From positions 248,001 to 312,000 of the forward strand of contig SVOW01000001.1 in assembly GCA_015066175.1 (NCBI GenBank): 64,000 nucleotides of DNA, read 5' to 3'. The notes below the pieces were generated by a model. The model was not told where the DNA came from, ran no database searches, and saw only the letters and a list, made by a program, of their open reading frames with translations. Positions 53,458 through 61,905 of the stretch are shown piece after piece; the first letter of the stretch is position 1; every line of letters starts with the position of its first letter. Origin of the DNA: Oscillospiraceae bacterium (GTDB taxonomy: Bacteria > Bacillota > Clostridia > Oscillospirales > Acutalibacteraceae). Position numbers and translations under genes: made by a program.

Positions 53458-53473
53458 TCAGGAGGTTTTTACA

Positions 53474-54886
53474 GTGAAAACAGTTAAAATCGCAGACATT
53501 ACTTTAAGACAGATTATGTCAGATAAAAAAAGCACAATCAGCTTTAAAAATAAAATCGAGCTTGCAAAACTACTTGATAAACTAAGAATTGACATTATCG
53601 AAACAGGTATGGTTGACGGCGGTAAAACTGATGAATTATTAGTAAGAACAATTGCTCTTACTGTTAAGCACAGTATTCTCTCCTGCCCCACAGGTCTTAC
53701 AGCAGAAGATGTTGAAAAGGCTTATGAATGCATCAAAGATGCCAGAAAGCCCAGACTTAACGTGAGAATTCCTGTTTCTCCCGTACAGATGGAATACCTT
53801 TGCCACAAGAAGCCCCAGGCTGTTGTTGAACTTATTTCAACACTTGTGAAAAAAGCAAAAGAATTATGTGCTGACGTTGAATTCACTGCAGTTGATGCTA
53901 CACGCTGCGAAAAAGAATTCCTCTTCAAAACTATCGAAACTGCAATTGAAGCAGGTGCAGGCACAATAACTGTATGTGACACTGCAGGCACAATGTTTGC
54001 TGATGAATTTGCATCATTCATTTCGGAAATTTACGATGCAGTGCCCGCTTTGAAAAACGTTTCACTTTCTATCGAGGCAAACAACTCAATTTCAATGGCA
54101 AGCGCTTGTGCATTCGCAGGTGTTAAAGTTGGCGCAGACCAGATTAAAACAACTGTAAACGGCAATGAATTCCCCTCTGTTGAAAGCATTGTCAACATTC
54201 TTAAATCACGCGGTGATTCCTGCGATATTCACACTAATGTTAAAACAACAGAATTCAGACGCGTGCTTGCTATGATTGAAAGCGCAATAAGCGACGCAAA
54301 CGCTTCTTCTTCACCTTTTGATACTGCAACTGAAGATAGCCATTCAGGTATGGCACTTTCTGAAGGCGACGATATCGCAACTGTTTCAAAGGCTGTAAGA
54401 GAATTAGGCTATGACCTTACTGAAAACGACAATGTAAGCGTTTACGAGGCTTTCTGCCGTGTTGCTAAAAAGAAAAAGGCTGTTAGTGCAAAAGAGCTTG
54501 ATGCTATTGTTGCAACAACTGCTTTGCAGGTGCCGCCCACTTATAAGCTTGACAGCTATGTTATCAACAGCGGTAACATCATCACAGCAACTGCAAACAT
54601 TATGATGAAGAAAAACGGCAAGGAAATCACAGGCGTAAGTGCAGGCTCAGGTCCTATTGATGCTGCATTTATGGCAATTGAACAGATTGTTGGCTGCCAC
54701 TATGAACTTGACGATTTCCAGATTCAGTCTGTTACAGAGGGTAAAGAAGCTATGGGTTCTGCCCTTGTTAAACTCCGTTCTAACGGCAAAGTATATGCAG
54801 GCAAAGGCGTTTCAACCGACATTATCAGTGCATCTATCCGCGCATATGTCAGTGCACTTAACAAAATTGTTTACGAGGAGGGCTAA
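53474..54886 (+). CDS. 2-isopropylmalate synthase-like protein lacking metal ligands
   Basis: A 470-aa HMGL-like TIM barrel plus LeuA C-terminal domain. The fold is clear: VEFTAVDATRCEKEFL, GTITVCDTAGTMF and, near the end, the LeuA regulatory-domain block SAGSGPIDAAFMAIEQIVG. But TLRDGEQ is TLRQIMS (metal Asp replaced by Gln13), the HxH metal pair is E-A-N (201-203), and the GERAGN loop is NEFPSV. The usual Claisen chemistry is therefore doubtful. The start is GTG with AGGAGG upstream. It is led by a Leu-type T-box and is 3 bp before the fusion gene. It could be a divergent enzyme with other chemistry or a leucine-binding regulator. Confidence 0.8.
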   Translation: MKTVKIADITLRQIMSDKKSTISFKNKIELAKLLDKLRIDIIETGMVDGGKTDELLVRTIALTVKHSILSCPTGLTAEDVEKAYECIKDARKPRLNVRIPVSPVQMEYLCHKKPQAVVELISTLVKKAKELCADVEFTAVDATRCEKEFLFKTIETAIEAGAGTITVCDTAGTMFADEFASFISEIYDAVPALKNVSLSIEANNSISMASACAFAGVKVGADQIKTTVNGNEFPSVESIVNILKSRGDSCDIHTNVKTTEFRRVLAMIESAISDANASSSPFDTATEDSHSGMALSEGDDIATVSKAVRELGYDLTENDNVSVYEAFCRVAKKKKAVSAKELDAIVATTALQVPPTYKLDSYVINSGNIITATANIMMKKNGKEITGVSAGSGPIDAAFMAIEQIVGCHYELDDFQIQSVTEGKEAMGSALVKLRSNGKVYAGKGVSTDIISASIRAYVSALNKIVYEEG

Positions 54887-54889
54887 TAA

Positions 54890-57370
54890 ATGAAACTTGC
54901 TTTCTCAACTAAAAACTGGAAAGGATATTCATGGAGTGATTTCTGCTGTTCTGCGCAGGACATCGGTTTCAAAGGAATCGAAATCCACGATATTGAAGAC
55001 GATATCTTCAATGCGAAAAACGGACCTCTTCACCCCGATAACACACCTTCCGTAAGAAGAAAACTCAAAAATATGGGGCTTGAAATTTCCGCAGTTGATT
55101 ATGCAGGCGATTTTTCTGACTTTGAAAAAATCGCAAAATGTATCAGTGCTGCAAAAACTTTAAGTTCTGACTATATCAAAATGACATACACAGGTAATGA
55201 CGATAACGAAACTGTTATTGATTTGCTTAAGCCCGCCGTAAGCCTTGCAGAAAAAGAAAATGTTATTCTTCTTGTTGAAACAACAGGCATTTTTGCAAGC
55301 ACGAAAAAGCTTTGCGAAGTGCTCAATGAATTTGCGTGCGATAATCTCTGCGTATGCTGGAATATGCACGATACATTCTTCAAAGCACAGGAAGATGCTG
55401 AAACTACAATCAAAAACCTCGGCTCTTATGTAAAACTCGTTCACGTTGCAGACGCTGTTAAAAACGGCAACAACACAACTTACACACTTATCGGTGACGG
55501 CGAGCTTCCCTTTGAAGAAATGATGAACGCACTTCGTTCAATTAACTATGTAGGCTTTGTTTCCATTGAATGGGCGCCTGACAGAATTGAGGAAATCAGC
55601 GACCTTGAAGTGATTTTCCCTCACTTTGTAAACTTTATGCGCCGTTTCAGAACAAAGCATAACAAAAAGAGTGCTCTTTACCACAACGCAACAGGCACAG
55701 GTAAATTCATCTGGCCGAAAGAAGCACTTATTGAATACACATTCTCACAAATGCTCGACCGAGTTGTTGAAGAATTCCCCGACCAGTATGCTTTCAAGTA
55801 TACAACGCTTGACTACACAAGAACATATTCTGAATTCCGCGACGATGTTGACACTTTTGCACGTTCACTTATTGCTCTCGGCGTAAAACCCGGCGATAAA
55901 GTTGCTGTATGGGCAACTAACATCCCCCAGTGGTTTATCGCTTTCTGGGCAACAACAAAAATCGGTGCAATCCTTGTTACTGTAAACACGGCATATAAAA
56001 TTCACGAAATTGAGTATCTTCTCAAGCAGTCTGATACTCATACACTTATTACTATTGAATCCTGCCTTGATTCAAACTATGCAGAATCAATTGCAGAGCT
56101 CTGCCCTGAACTTCAGACTGCAGTGCCCGGTCAGCCGCTTCACTGCAAACGACTTCCTTTCCTGCGTAACATCATTACTGTTGGTTACAAGCAGAAAGGT
56201 TGCCTTACATGGGACGAAGCAGTGAACTTCTCATCAAACGTTCCCGTTGAAGAAGTTTACAGAAGAGCAGCAAATGTTGACTGCCACGATGTTGCAAATA
56301 TGCAGTACACATCAGGCACAACAGGTTTCCCAAAAGGCGTTATGCTCACACACTACAACATCGTAAACAACGGTAAATGCATCGGCGACAGAATGGACCT
56401 TTCTACTGCAGACAGAATGATGGTTCAGGTGCCTATGTTCCATTGCTTCGGTATGGTTCTTACAATGACATCTATTATGTCGCATGGCGGTACACTCTGC
56501 CCTCTCCCCTATTTCTCTGCAAAGAGTTCACTTGCTTGTATCAACCTTGAAAGAATCACTTGTTTCAACGGTGTTCCCACAATGTATATTGCAATGTTCC
56601 AGCACGAAGACTTTGCAAAAACTGACTTCTCATATATGAGAGTTGGTATTATGGCCGGTGCAAACTGTCCTGCTGACTTAATGAAAAAAGCAGCAAAAGA
56701 AATGAATATGACACAGATTCTCAGCGTTTACGGCCAGACAGAAGCTTCTCCCGGATGCACAATGGGTGAATTCACTGAAAGCCTTGAGCACAGAACTGAA
56801 ACTGTGGGCAGTGCTTTCCCCAACGTTGAATGTAAAATCATTGACCCCGAAACAGGCGAAGATTTACCTGACGGCGAAAACGGCGAATTCGTTGCACGTG
56901 GCTACAACATTATGAAAGGCTACTACAAAATGCCTAAGGCTACTGCATCTGCTATTGATGCTCAGGGCTGGCTTCACACAGGCGACATTGCATGCAGAAG
57001 ACCTGACGGATATTACCTTATCACAGGCAGACTTAAAGATATGATTATCCGCGGTGGTGAAAACATTTACCCCAGAGAAATCGAAGAATTCATTTTCACT
57101 CACGATGCAGTTGAGGATGTTCAGGTTATCGGCGTACCTGATAAGCGTTACGGAGAAGAAATTATGGCTTCAATTATTCTCAAAGACGGTTATGAGATTA
57201 CCGTTGAAGAAATGAAAGATTATATCCTTTCTCATATGGCAAGACATAAGGTGCCGAGATACATTGAATTCGTTTCATCTTTCCCGAAAAACGCAGCAGG
57301 TAAAATCCTTAAATACAAAATGCGTGAAGAAGCAATTGAAAAATTAGGTCTTCAGAACGTTGGTAAATAA
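54890..57370 (+). CDS. Fusion: xylose-isomerase-like TIM barrel + acyl-CoA synthetase
   Basis: An 826-aa two-domain protein. Residues 1 to about 265 form an AP-endonuclease-2/sugar phosphate isomerase TIM barrel (GFKGIEIHDIEDD, LLVETTGIFAST, VCWNMHDTFF, KLVHVADAV, VSIEWAPDRIEE). Residues about 280-826 form a complete ANL-family AMP-dependent acyl-CoA ligase: YTSGTTGFPKGVMLTH, YGQTEASPG, GWLHTGD, GRLKDMIIRGGENIYPREIEE and the catalytic Lys in KNAAGKILKYKM. No stop or frameshift separates them. The acyl substrate is unknown. Co-transcribed with the LeuA-like gene under the T-box. Confidence 0.9.
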   Translation: MKLAFSTKNWKGYSWSDFCCSAQDIGFKGIEIHDIEDDIFNAKNGPLHPDNTPSVRRKLKNMGLEISAVDYAGDFSDFEKIAKCISAAKTLSSDYIKMTYTGNDDNETVIDLLKPAVSLAEKENVILLVETTGIFASTKKLCEVLNEFACDNLCVCWNMHDTFFKAQEDAETTIKNLGSYVKLVHVADAVKNGNNTTYTLIGDGELPFEEMMNALRSINYVGFVSIEWAPDRIEEISDLEVIFPHFVNFMRRFRTKHNKKSALYHNATGTGKFIWPKEALIEYTFSQMLDRVVEEFPDQYAFKYTTLDYTRTYSEFRDDVDTFARSLIALGVKPGDKVAVWATNIPQWFIAFWATTKIGAILVTVNTAYKIHEIEYLLKQSDTHTLITIESCLDSNYAESIAELCPELQTAVPGQPLHCKRLPFLRNIITVGYKQKGCLTWDEAVNFSSNVPVEEVYRRAANVDCHDVANMQYTSGTTGFPKGVMLTHYNIVNNGKCIGDRMDLSTADRMMVQVPMFHCFGMVLTMTSIMSHGGTLCPLPYFSAKSSLACINLERITCFNGVPTMYIAMFQHEDFAKTDFSYMRVGIMAGANCPADLMKKAAKEMNMTQILSVYGQTEASPGCTMGEFTESLEHRTETVGSAFPNVECKIIDPETGEDLPDGENGEFVARGYNIMKGYYKMPKATASAIDAQGWLHTGDIACRRPDGYYLITGRLKDMIIRGGENIYPREIEEFIFTHDAVEDVQVIGVPDKRYGEEIMASIILKDGYEITVEEMKDYILSHMARHKVPRYIEFVSSFPKNAAGKILKYKMREEAIEKLGLQNVGK

Positions 57371-57377
57371 AACTATT

Positions 57378-57420
57378 GGCAGGAAATCTAAATAATAGAT
57401 TTCCTGCCCTGTAATTTTTA
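57378..57420 (+). terminator. Terminator of the T-box operon
   Basis: A perfect GGCAGGAAATCTA hairpin followed by T-rich sequence. Confidence 0.85.
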
Positions 57421-57433
57421 TATATTATTTTGC

Positions 57434-57462
57434 TTGACTTAATATTTTGGCAGATGTATAAT
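57434..57462 (+). promoter_or_regulatory. ilvE promoter
   Basis: TTGACT, 17-bp spacer, TATAAT. Confidence 0.8.
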
Positions 57463-57495
57463 TTTATCATAATTATTTGAAAGAGGGATATTAAA

Positions 57496-58557
57496 ATGGA
57501 TATCAGAATAGAAAAAACAACTGCTCCCAAAGTTAAACCAGACCCTAATACACTTGGCTTTGGTGAAGTTTTCACAGACCATATGTTTATGATGGACTAC
57601 AGCAAAAAAGAAGGCTGGCATGATGCAAAAATCGTTCCTTACGGCGACCTTGTTCTCAGCCCTGCTGCTTGCGTTTTCCACTACGGTGCAGAAGTATTTG
57701 AAGGTATGAAAGCTTACAGAACACCTGATGGCGACGTTCAGCTTTTCAGACCCCTTGAAAACATCAGAAGACTCAACAACTCTGCAGAAAGACTTTGCCT
57801 TCCTCAGATTGACGAAGACCTTGCTCTTGAAGTACTTACAAAATTTGTTGAAATAGAAAAAGACTGGGTTCCTGCAAAGAAAGGTACATCTCTTTACTTA
57901 AGACCTTTCCTTATTGCAACTGATGCAAAGCTCGGTCTCCACGCTATTGACGAAGCAAAATATGTTATCATCGCTTCTCCCGTTGGCAGCTACTACAAAG
58001 AAGGCATCAACCCTGTTAAGATTATGATTGAAACAGAAGACGTTCGTGCAGTACGCGGCGGTACAGGTTATGCAAAATGCGGCGGTAACTATGCTGCAAG
58101 TAACAGAGCTGCTGCAAGAGCTGAAGAAAAAGGCTTCTCACAGGTTCTCTGGCTTGATGGTGTTGAAAGAAAATACATCGAAGAAGTTGGCGCAATGAAC
58201 GTTATGTTCAAAATTGACGGCAAAGTTAAAACTCCCAAACTTATCGGTTCAGTTCTTCCCGGCATCACAAGAAAATCTTGCATCGACCTTATGAAATCAG
58301 AAGGTCAGGATGTGGAAGAAACATTCATCACAGTTGACGAAGTTATCGATGCACTCAAAGCAGGTAAACTCGAAGAAGCATGGGGTTGCGGTACAGCTGC
58401 TGTTGTTTCTCCCATCGGTCTTCTCTCATACGAAGGTGTTGACTATGTAATCAACGATGGCAAAATCGGCGAGCTTACACAGCACCTCTACGATGAACTC
58501 ACAGGCATTCAGTGGGGCGAAAAAGAAGACAAATTTAACTGGACTCTTAAAGTTTAA
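57496..58557 (+). CDS. ilvE: Branched-chain amino acid aminotransferase
   Basis: PLP-dependent fold-type IV transaminase interconverting Leu, Ile, Val and their 2-oxo acids, 353 aa. It has LSPAACVFHYGAEVFEGMKAYR, RLCLPQ, the PLP Lys in GYAKCGGNYAAS (Lys194) and EEVGAMNVMFKIDGKVKTPKL, GITRKSCIDL, all typical of the eukaryote-like (type II) BCAT group. Strong RBS GAGGG and promoter; codon use suggests high expression. It sits next to the Leu T-box operon, which fits a branched-chain theme, though it has its own promoter. Confidence 0.95.
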   Translation: MDIRIEKTTAPKVKPDPNTLGFGEVFTDHMFMMDYSKKEGWHDAKIVPYGDLVLSPAACVFHYGAEVFEGMKAYRTPDGDVQLFRPLENIRRLNNSAERLCLPQIDEDLALEVLTKFVEIEKDWVPAKKGTSLYLRPFLIATDAKLGLHAIDEAKYVIIASPVGSYYKEGINPVKIMIETEDVRAVRGGTGYAKCGGNYAASNRAAARAEEKGFSQVLWLDGVERKYIEEVGAMNVMFKIDGKVKTPKLIGSVLPGITRKSCIDLMKSEGQDVEETFITVDEVIDALKAGKLEEAWGCGTAAVVSPIGLLSYEGVDYVINDGKIGELTQHLYDELTGIQWGEKEDKFNWTLKV

Positions 58558-58573
58558 TTCAAAACAGATTTTC

Positions 58574-58604
58574 GCAGGCAGTCATCACGACTGCCTGATT
58601 TTTC
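58574..58604 (+). terminator. ilvE terminator
   Basis: An AGGCAGTC/GACTGCCT hairpin and T run. Confidence 0.85.
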
Positions 58605-58618
58605 TATAACTCACAGGT

Positions 58619-58630
58619 AAATTACAATTT
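58619..58630. repeat. Degenerate delimiter palindrome
   Basis: AAATTACAATTT, one base away from the island palindrome AAATTATAATTT, with no recognisable cassette. Confidence 0.4.
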
Positions 58631-58653
58631 GCAAGAATAATTTTTATTTTCTG

Positions 58654-58682
58654 TTGCATTTATTTTTCAGAAATGATAAAAT
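58654..58682 (+). promoter_or_regulatory. Promoter of the YD-repeat-like protein gene
   Basis: TTGCAT, 17-bp spacer, TAAAAT. Confidence 0.55.
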
Positions 58683-58714
58683 GTTCATATAAATTTACGG
58701 TGTGGTGAAACATT

Positions 58715-59581
58715 ATGACAAAATCGAAGAAAAAGATAATTACGATTATTGCAGTTGCAGTTGCGATAATTATTGGCTTGTCGGGTTTTCTTATTTTCGA
58801 TAAGATAAATAAAAAATCTGATGCAGCAACAGAAAATCCTAACAGTGAAGCTTTGAATAACAATACGGGCTTCTGTATTCCTTTAACTATTGGTGATACA
58901 GAGCTCGTGTGGTCTTCAAACTCTGTCACCATGGGAAAACGCACATATAAATTCAACGATATGGGTCAAATTATTGAATTTAAAGACAGCGACCCTTCCG
59001 GACCATCTGACCCTTCCTTCACTTGTATATATTCAGATGATAATTTGACACAAAAAGATTATCCTAATGGAATGTCATATTTCTACGAATATGATACAAA
59101 CGGAAATCTCATTAAATATTCAGTAAAGTACAATGATGATGAAATACGTAGCGTTAATTTTGAATACGATTCACAAGGCAGAATTTGTAAAGAAACAGCC
59201 ATAAATAAAGATTTAACGCATATAAGCAGTATAAGTTATCTGGACAACAATTGTGTGAAAATCATAGAAGGCGAAAACTTCGATGACCCTGATACAATAA
59301 CCCTAAATTATAATGATGATAATCAGCTGATCAGGTTAGAAGAAAGAGATGTAGAAAACACAATAAAAATAATAGCCGACATAAAATACGATATAGAAGG
59401 AAATATTGAAACAATAACAACTGAAGATGACGAGTCTCAGATTAATCAGACTAAATTTTCTTGGGGTAACGGAACTGAAGTTCAAGCCTTGTTTGTTAAA
59501 AAAAATATGCATGTAATGTTCTCAAACTATCCTTTTACTCTTTCAAATGAATCGCTTGCTATAACTCGCGATTATTTATAA
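58715..59581 (+). CDS. Membrane-anchored protein with YD-repeat-like segments
   Basis: A 288-aa protein of unknown function. A short basic N-terminus and one membrane helix (about 7-30) anchor it, with the rest outside. The outer part has units of the RHS/YD type: YEYDTNGNLIKYSV, FEYDSQGRICKET, LNYNDDNQLIRLEE and IKYDIEGNIETIT. Only four or so units exist, too few for a full RHS shell, so a small beta-sheet binding module is more likely than a toxin. RBS GGTGG. It is flanked by its own promoter and terminator. Confidence 0.7.
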   Translation: MTKSKKKIITIIAVAVAIIIGLSGFLIFDKINKKSDAATENPNSEALNNNTGFCIPLTIGDTELVWSSNSVTMGKRTYKFNDMGQIIEFKDSDPSGPSDPSFTCIYSDDNLTQKDYPNGMSYFYEYDTNGNLIKYSVKYNDDEIRSVNFEYDSQGRICKETAINKDLTHISSISYLDNNCVKIIEGENFDDPDTITLNYNDDNQLIRLEERDVENTIKIIADIKYDIEGNIETITTEDDESQINQTKFSWGNGTEVQALFVKKNMHVMFSNYPFTLSNESLAITRDYL

Positions 59582-59593
59582 ATTAACAAGTCA

Positions 59594-59626
59594 GACAGGC
59601 AGTTTAACTAACTGCCTGTTTTTTTG
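59594..59626 (+). terminator. Terminator after the YD-repeat-like gene
   Basis: An ACAGGCAGTT/AACTGCCTGT hairpin and seven Ts. Confidence 0.9.
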
Positions 59627-59640
59627 TTTTAATTAAAAAT

Positions 59641-59788
59641 AAATTATAATTTATCGTGCAATTAATTTTAACATTGTAGGGTTTGGCGCTTGCCGACAAA
59701 CCGCCAATTTACGTTTGCTTTTTGCTCAACGTCGGAAACCGCCGTTCCCTACGATATTAAATTTAATCAACAAGATAAATTATAATTT
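59641..59788. repeat. Compound repeat island 4
   Basis: Two perfect AAATTATAATTT palindromes (59641-59652, 59777-59788) flank one cassette. It has outer arms TTGTAGGG and CCCTACGAT and a GGTTTGGCG/CGACAAACC hairpin. Its left arm (AATTAATTTTAACAT) is also found after the palindrome at 40430, in front of a different payload. Confidence 0.85.
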
Positions 59789-59801
59789 AACATCTTCGGT
59801 G

Positions 59802-59831
59802 TTGATTTTTACATAAAGAAGGTGGTATAAT
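59802..59831 (+). promoter_or_regulatory. Promoter of the DUF4317 operon
   Basis: TTGATT, 18-bp spacer, TATAAT, starting 13 bp after island 4. Confidence 0.6.
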
Positions 59832-59861
59832 TTTTCTATCTTGTGACAAGGAGCAGACATA

Positions 59862-60989
59862 ATGACAGATAAAGAAATAAGAGAAATCAGAAGACGTTTC
59901 CGTCCTGATAAAAATAATATAATCAGCCTCAAGGGTTGTATGGTAAACTCTGAAAAAACTATAATTTCACAATTCAGCCAGTCAGTAGCGCAGTGCTCTA
60001 CCGACGAAAGCGAAAAAATCCTTGCAGTGATGAAAAAATCACTTTCCGGCTCTCTCGGCACCAATCTTCTGGACCTTGAATACGGTGCTATGGAAGTTTC
60101 TGCCAGCGAAAAGCACAAAATGCTTATGGCTCTGCGTGATTCCCATCTGAAAGATGATGAACTGCTTACAAAATTCTATGAAACAGTTATAGAAAGCGTT
60201 TCTTTTGAAGGCAATTTTGCAATACTGCTTATTCACGATACATATGATGTGTTTGAATATTCTGATGATGGGGAAAAAGATATGGATTCTTCCTCACAGT
60301 TTTCATATATTGTTTGCAGCATCTGCCCTGTCAAAGAACTGAACACCGGACTTTATTTCCGCGAATATGACGGCACATTCAGAACTTTTGACAAATATTC
60401 AGTCCTTTCAAACCCTGATATCGGATTTATGTTTCCGTCTTTCGACAACAGAGCTGCCAACATTTACAACGTGCTTTATTATACCCGCGATATTTCAGAT
60501 GTTCACCCCGAATTTGTTGACAATATTTTCGGCGTTGAGATTCCCGTTTCAGCAGCGGAGAAAAAAGACAGCCTAAACTCCTGCCTTAAAGAAACTCTCG
60601 AAGAAGAGTGTGACTTCAATGTAATGCGTTCTGTGCACGACCACGTTTCAGTTATGGTGCAGGAGCACAAGGCAACAAAGCAGGAAGAACCATTAAAACT
60701 TTCTAAAAAAACATTCAGGGAAGTTCTTGAAGATTGCGGTGTAAACGAAGAAAGAGTTGAACGTTTTTCAGACAAATTTGACGAAGAGTTCGGCGAAGGT
60801 GCAGAAATTGCGCCAAAGAGCATAATCGACGTTAAAAAATTTCAGCTTGTAACGCCTGATGTGCAGATTAAAGTAAATCCGGACAGAACAGACCTTGTTA
60901 CCACACAGGTTATTGACGGCGTAAGATACATTATGATACGTGCAAACACTGGTGTGGAAGTAAACGGAGTAAATATCGATATAAAATAA
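59862..60989 (+). CDS. DUF4317 family protein
   Basis: A 375-aa cytoplasmic protein of unknown function found mainly in Clostridia. The family start is clear (TDKEIREIRRRFRPDKNNIISLKGCMVNSEK), as are FEGNFAILLIHDTYDV and the CSICPVK segment. The C-terminal part has a LSKKTFREVLEDCGV helix pair and a small beta domain (IKVNPDRTDLVTTQVIDGVRYIMI). No membrane segment is seen. RBS AAGGAG. First gene of a likely operon with the phosphoesterase. Confidence 0.85.
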   Translation: MTDKEIREIRRRFRPDKNNIISLKGCMVNSEKTIISQFSQSVAQCSTDESEKILAVMKKSLSGSLGTNLLDLEYGAMEVSASEKHKMLMALRDSHLKDDELLTKFYETVIESVSFEGNFAILLIHDTYDVFEYSDDGEKDMDSSSQFSYIVCSICPVKELNTGLYFREYDGTFRTFDKYSVLSNPDIGFMFPSFDNRAANIYNVLYYTRDISDVHPEFVDNIFGVEIPVSAAEKKDSLNSCLKETLEEECDFNVMRSVHDHVSVMVQEHKATKQEEPLKLSKKTFREVLEDCGVNEERVERFSDKFDEEFGEGAEIAPKSIIDVKKFQLVTPDVQIKVNPDRTDLVTTQVIDGVRYIMIRANTGVEVNGVNIDIK

Positions 60990-61041
60990 AAAACGGCATA
61001 GGGTTGTTTGAAACTATATAAAAGCGATCAGGTGTAAAATT

Positions 61042-61869
61042 ATGGAAATTTTAAAAAACTATCTTCATTTAGGAGCGAAAGAGCCTTTCTGTGTTCTTCA
61101 CGCAAGCGACACACATATCTCTTATGCTGACAGCAGAGAAACCGAAAGGAAACTCGAACTTTCTGCAAGAAGAAAAAAAGATATGCCTTATGCAGAAGCA
61201 AACCTTGCTTTCCTGAAAGAAAAATCACTGAATGAACAAAGAACAATTATTTACACAGGCGACCTTATCGACTTTGTTTCCGAACTGAATTACGAAAAAG
61301 CAGAAGAATTTGCCAATTCCGTTGATATTTTCATGAGTGCAGGCAACCACGAATTCAGCCATTATTTAGGCGAAGCCAAAGAAGACGCTGCCTACAGAAA
61401 CAGAACTCTTCCGAGAGTGCAGAAAATTTTCAAAAACGATATCAGATGCTCCTCAAGAATAATCGGCGGAGTGAACTTTGTTGCAATTGACAACTCCTAC
61501 TACCTTTTTGAACAAGAACAGCTTGATTTCCTGAAAAAAGAAGCAAAAAAAGAATACCCCATAATTCTTTGCGTCCATGTGCCTTTATACACAAGGGAAT
61601 TTTATGACTTTGTAATCGGCAACGACGGCTACCCTGCTTACCTTATGTCTGTACCTGAAGAACTGATGCAGAATTATACACAACACAGATACGAACAACA
61701 GAAGCAGGACGAAATAACCCGTGATGCTTTTGATTTTATTGTTAACTGCAAAAATATCAGGGCAATTCTTTCAGGCCATCTTCACGATGATTTTGAAGGC
61801 AAAGTGAACGATAATTTATATCAGATTACAACAGGAAAAAACACTGTAAGAGAAATATATATTGATTAA
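61042..61869 (+). CDS. Calcineurin-like metallophosphoesterase
   Basis: Cytoplasmic 275-aa phosphoesterase. The metal motifs are HASDTHISY, YTGDLIDF, SAGNHEFSH, VHVPLYT and LSGHLHDDF, the full set of this superfamily. There is no signal peptide. The substrate is unknown. It starts 52 bp after DUF4317 and lies 36 bp before the sulfatase, so it is probably in one transcript with both. Confidence 0.87.
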   Translation: MEILKNYLHLGAKEPFCVLHASDTHISYADSRETERKLELSARRKKDMPYAEANLAFLKEKSLNEQRTIIYTGDLIDFVSELNYEKAEEFANSVDIFMSAGNHEFSHYLGEAKEDAAYRNRTLPRVQKIFKNDIRCSSRIIGGVNFVAIDNSYYLFEQEQLDFLKKEAKKEYPIILCVHVPLYTREFYDFVIGNDGYPAYLMSVPEELMQNYTQHRYEQQKQDEITRDAFDFIVNCKNIRAILSGHLHDDFEGKVNDNLYQITTGKNTVREIYID

Positions 61870-61905
61870 TAAACTCAGATTCTTTTGCAGAACAGGTGGT
61901 GCTTT

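Noticed and set aside
54890-57370. Two genes joined by a sequencing frameshift
   Set aside because: A single frame runs through both domains with no internal RBS or start at the domain border, so a true fusion is the simpler reading.
58715-59581. RHS-type polymorphic toxin
   Set aside because: Only a few YD-like units are present, with no core cleavage motif, toxin domain or immunity gene.
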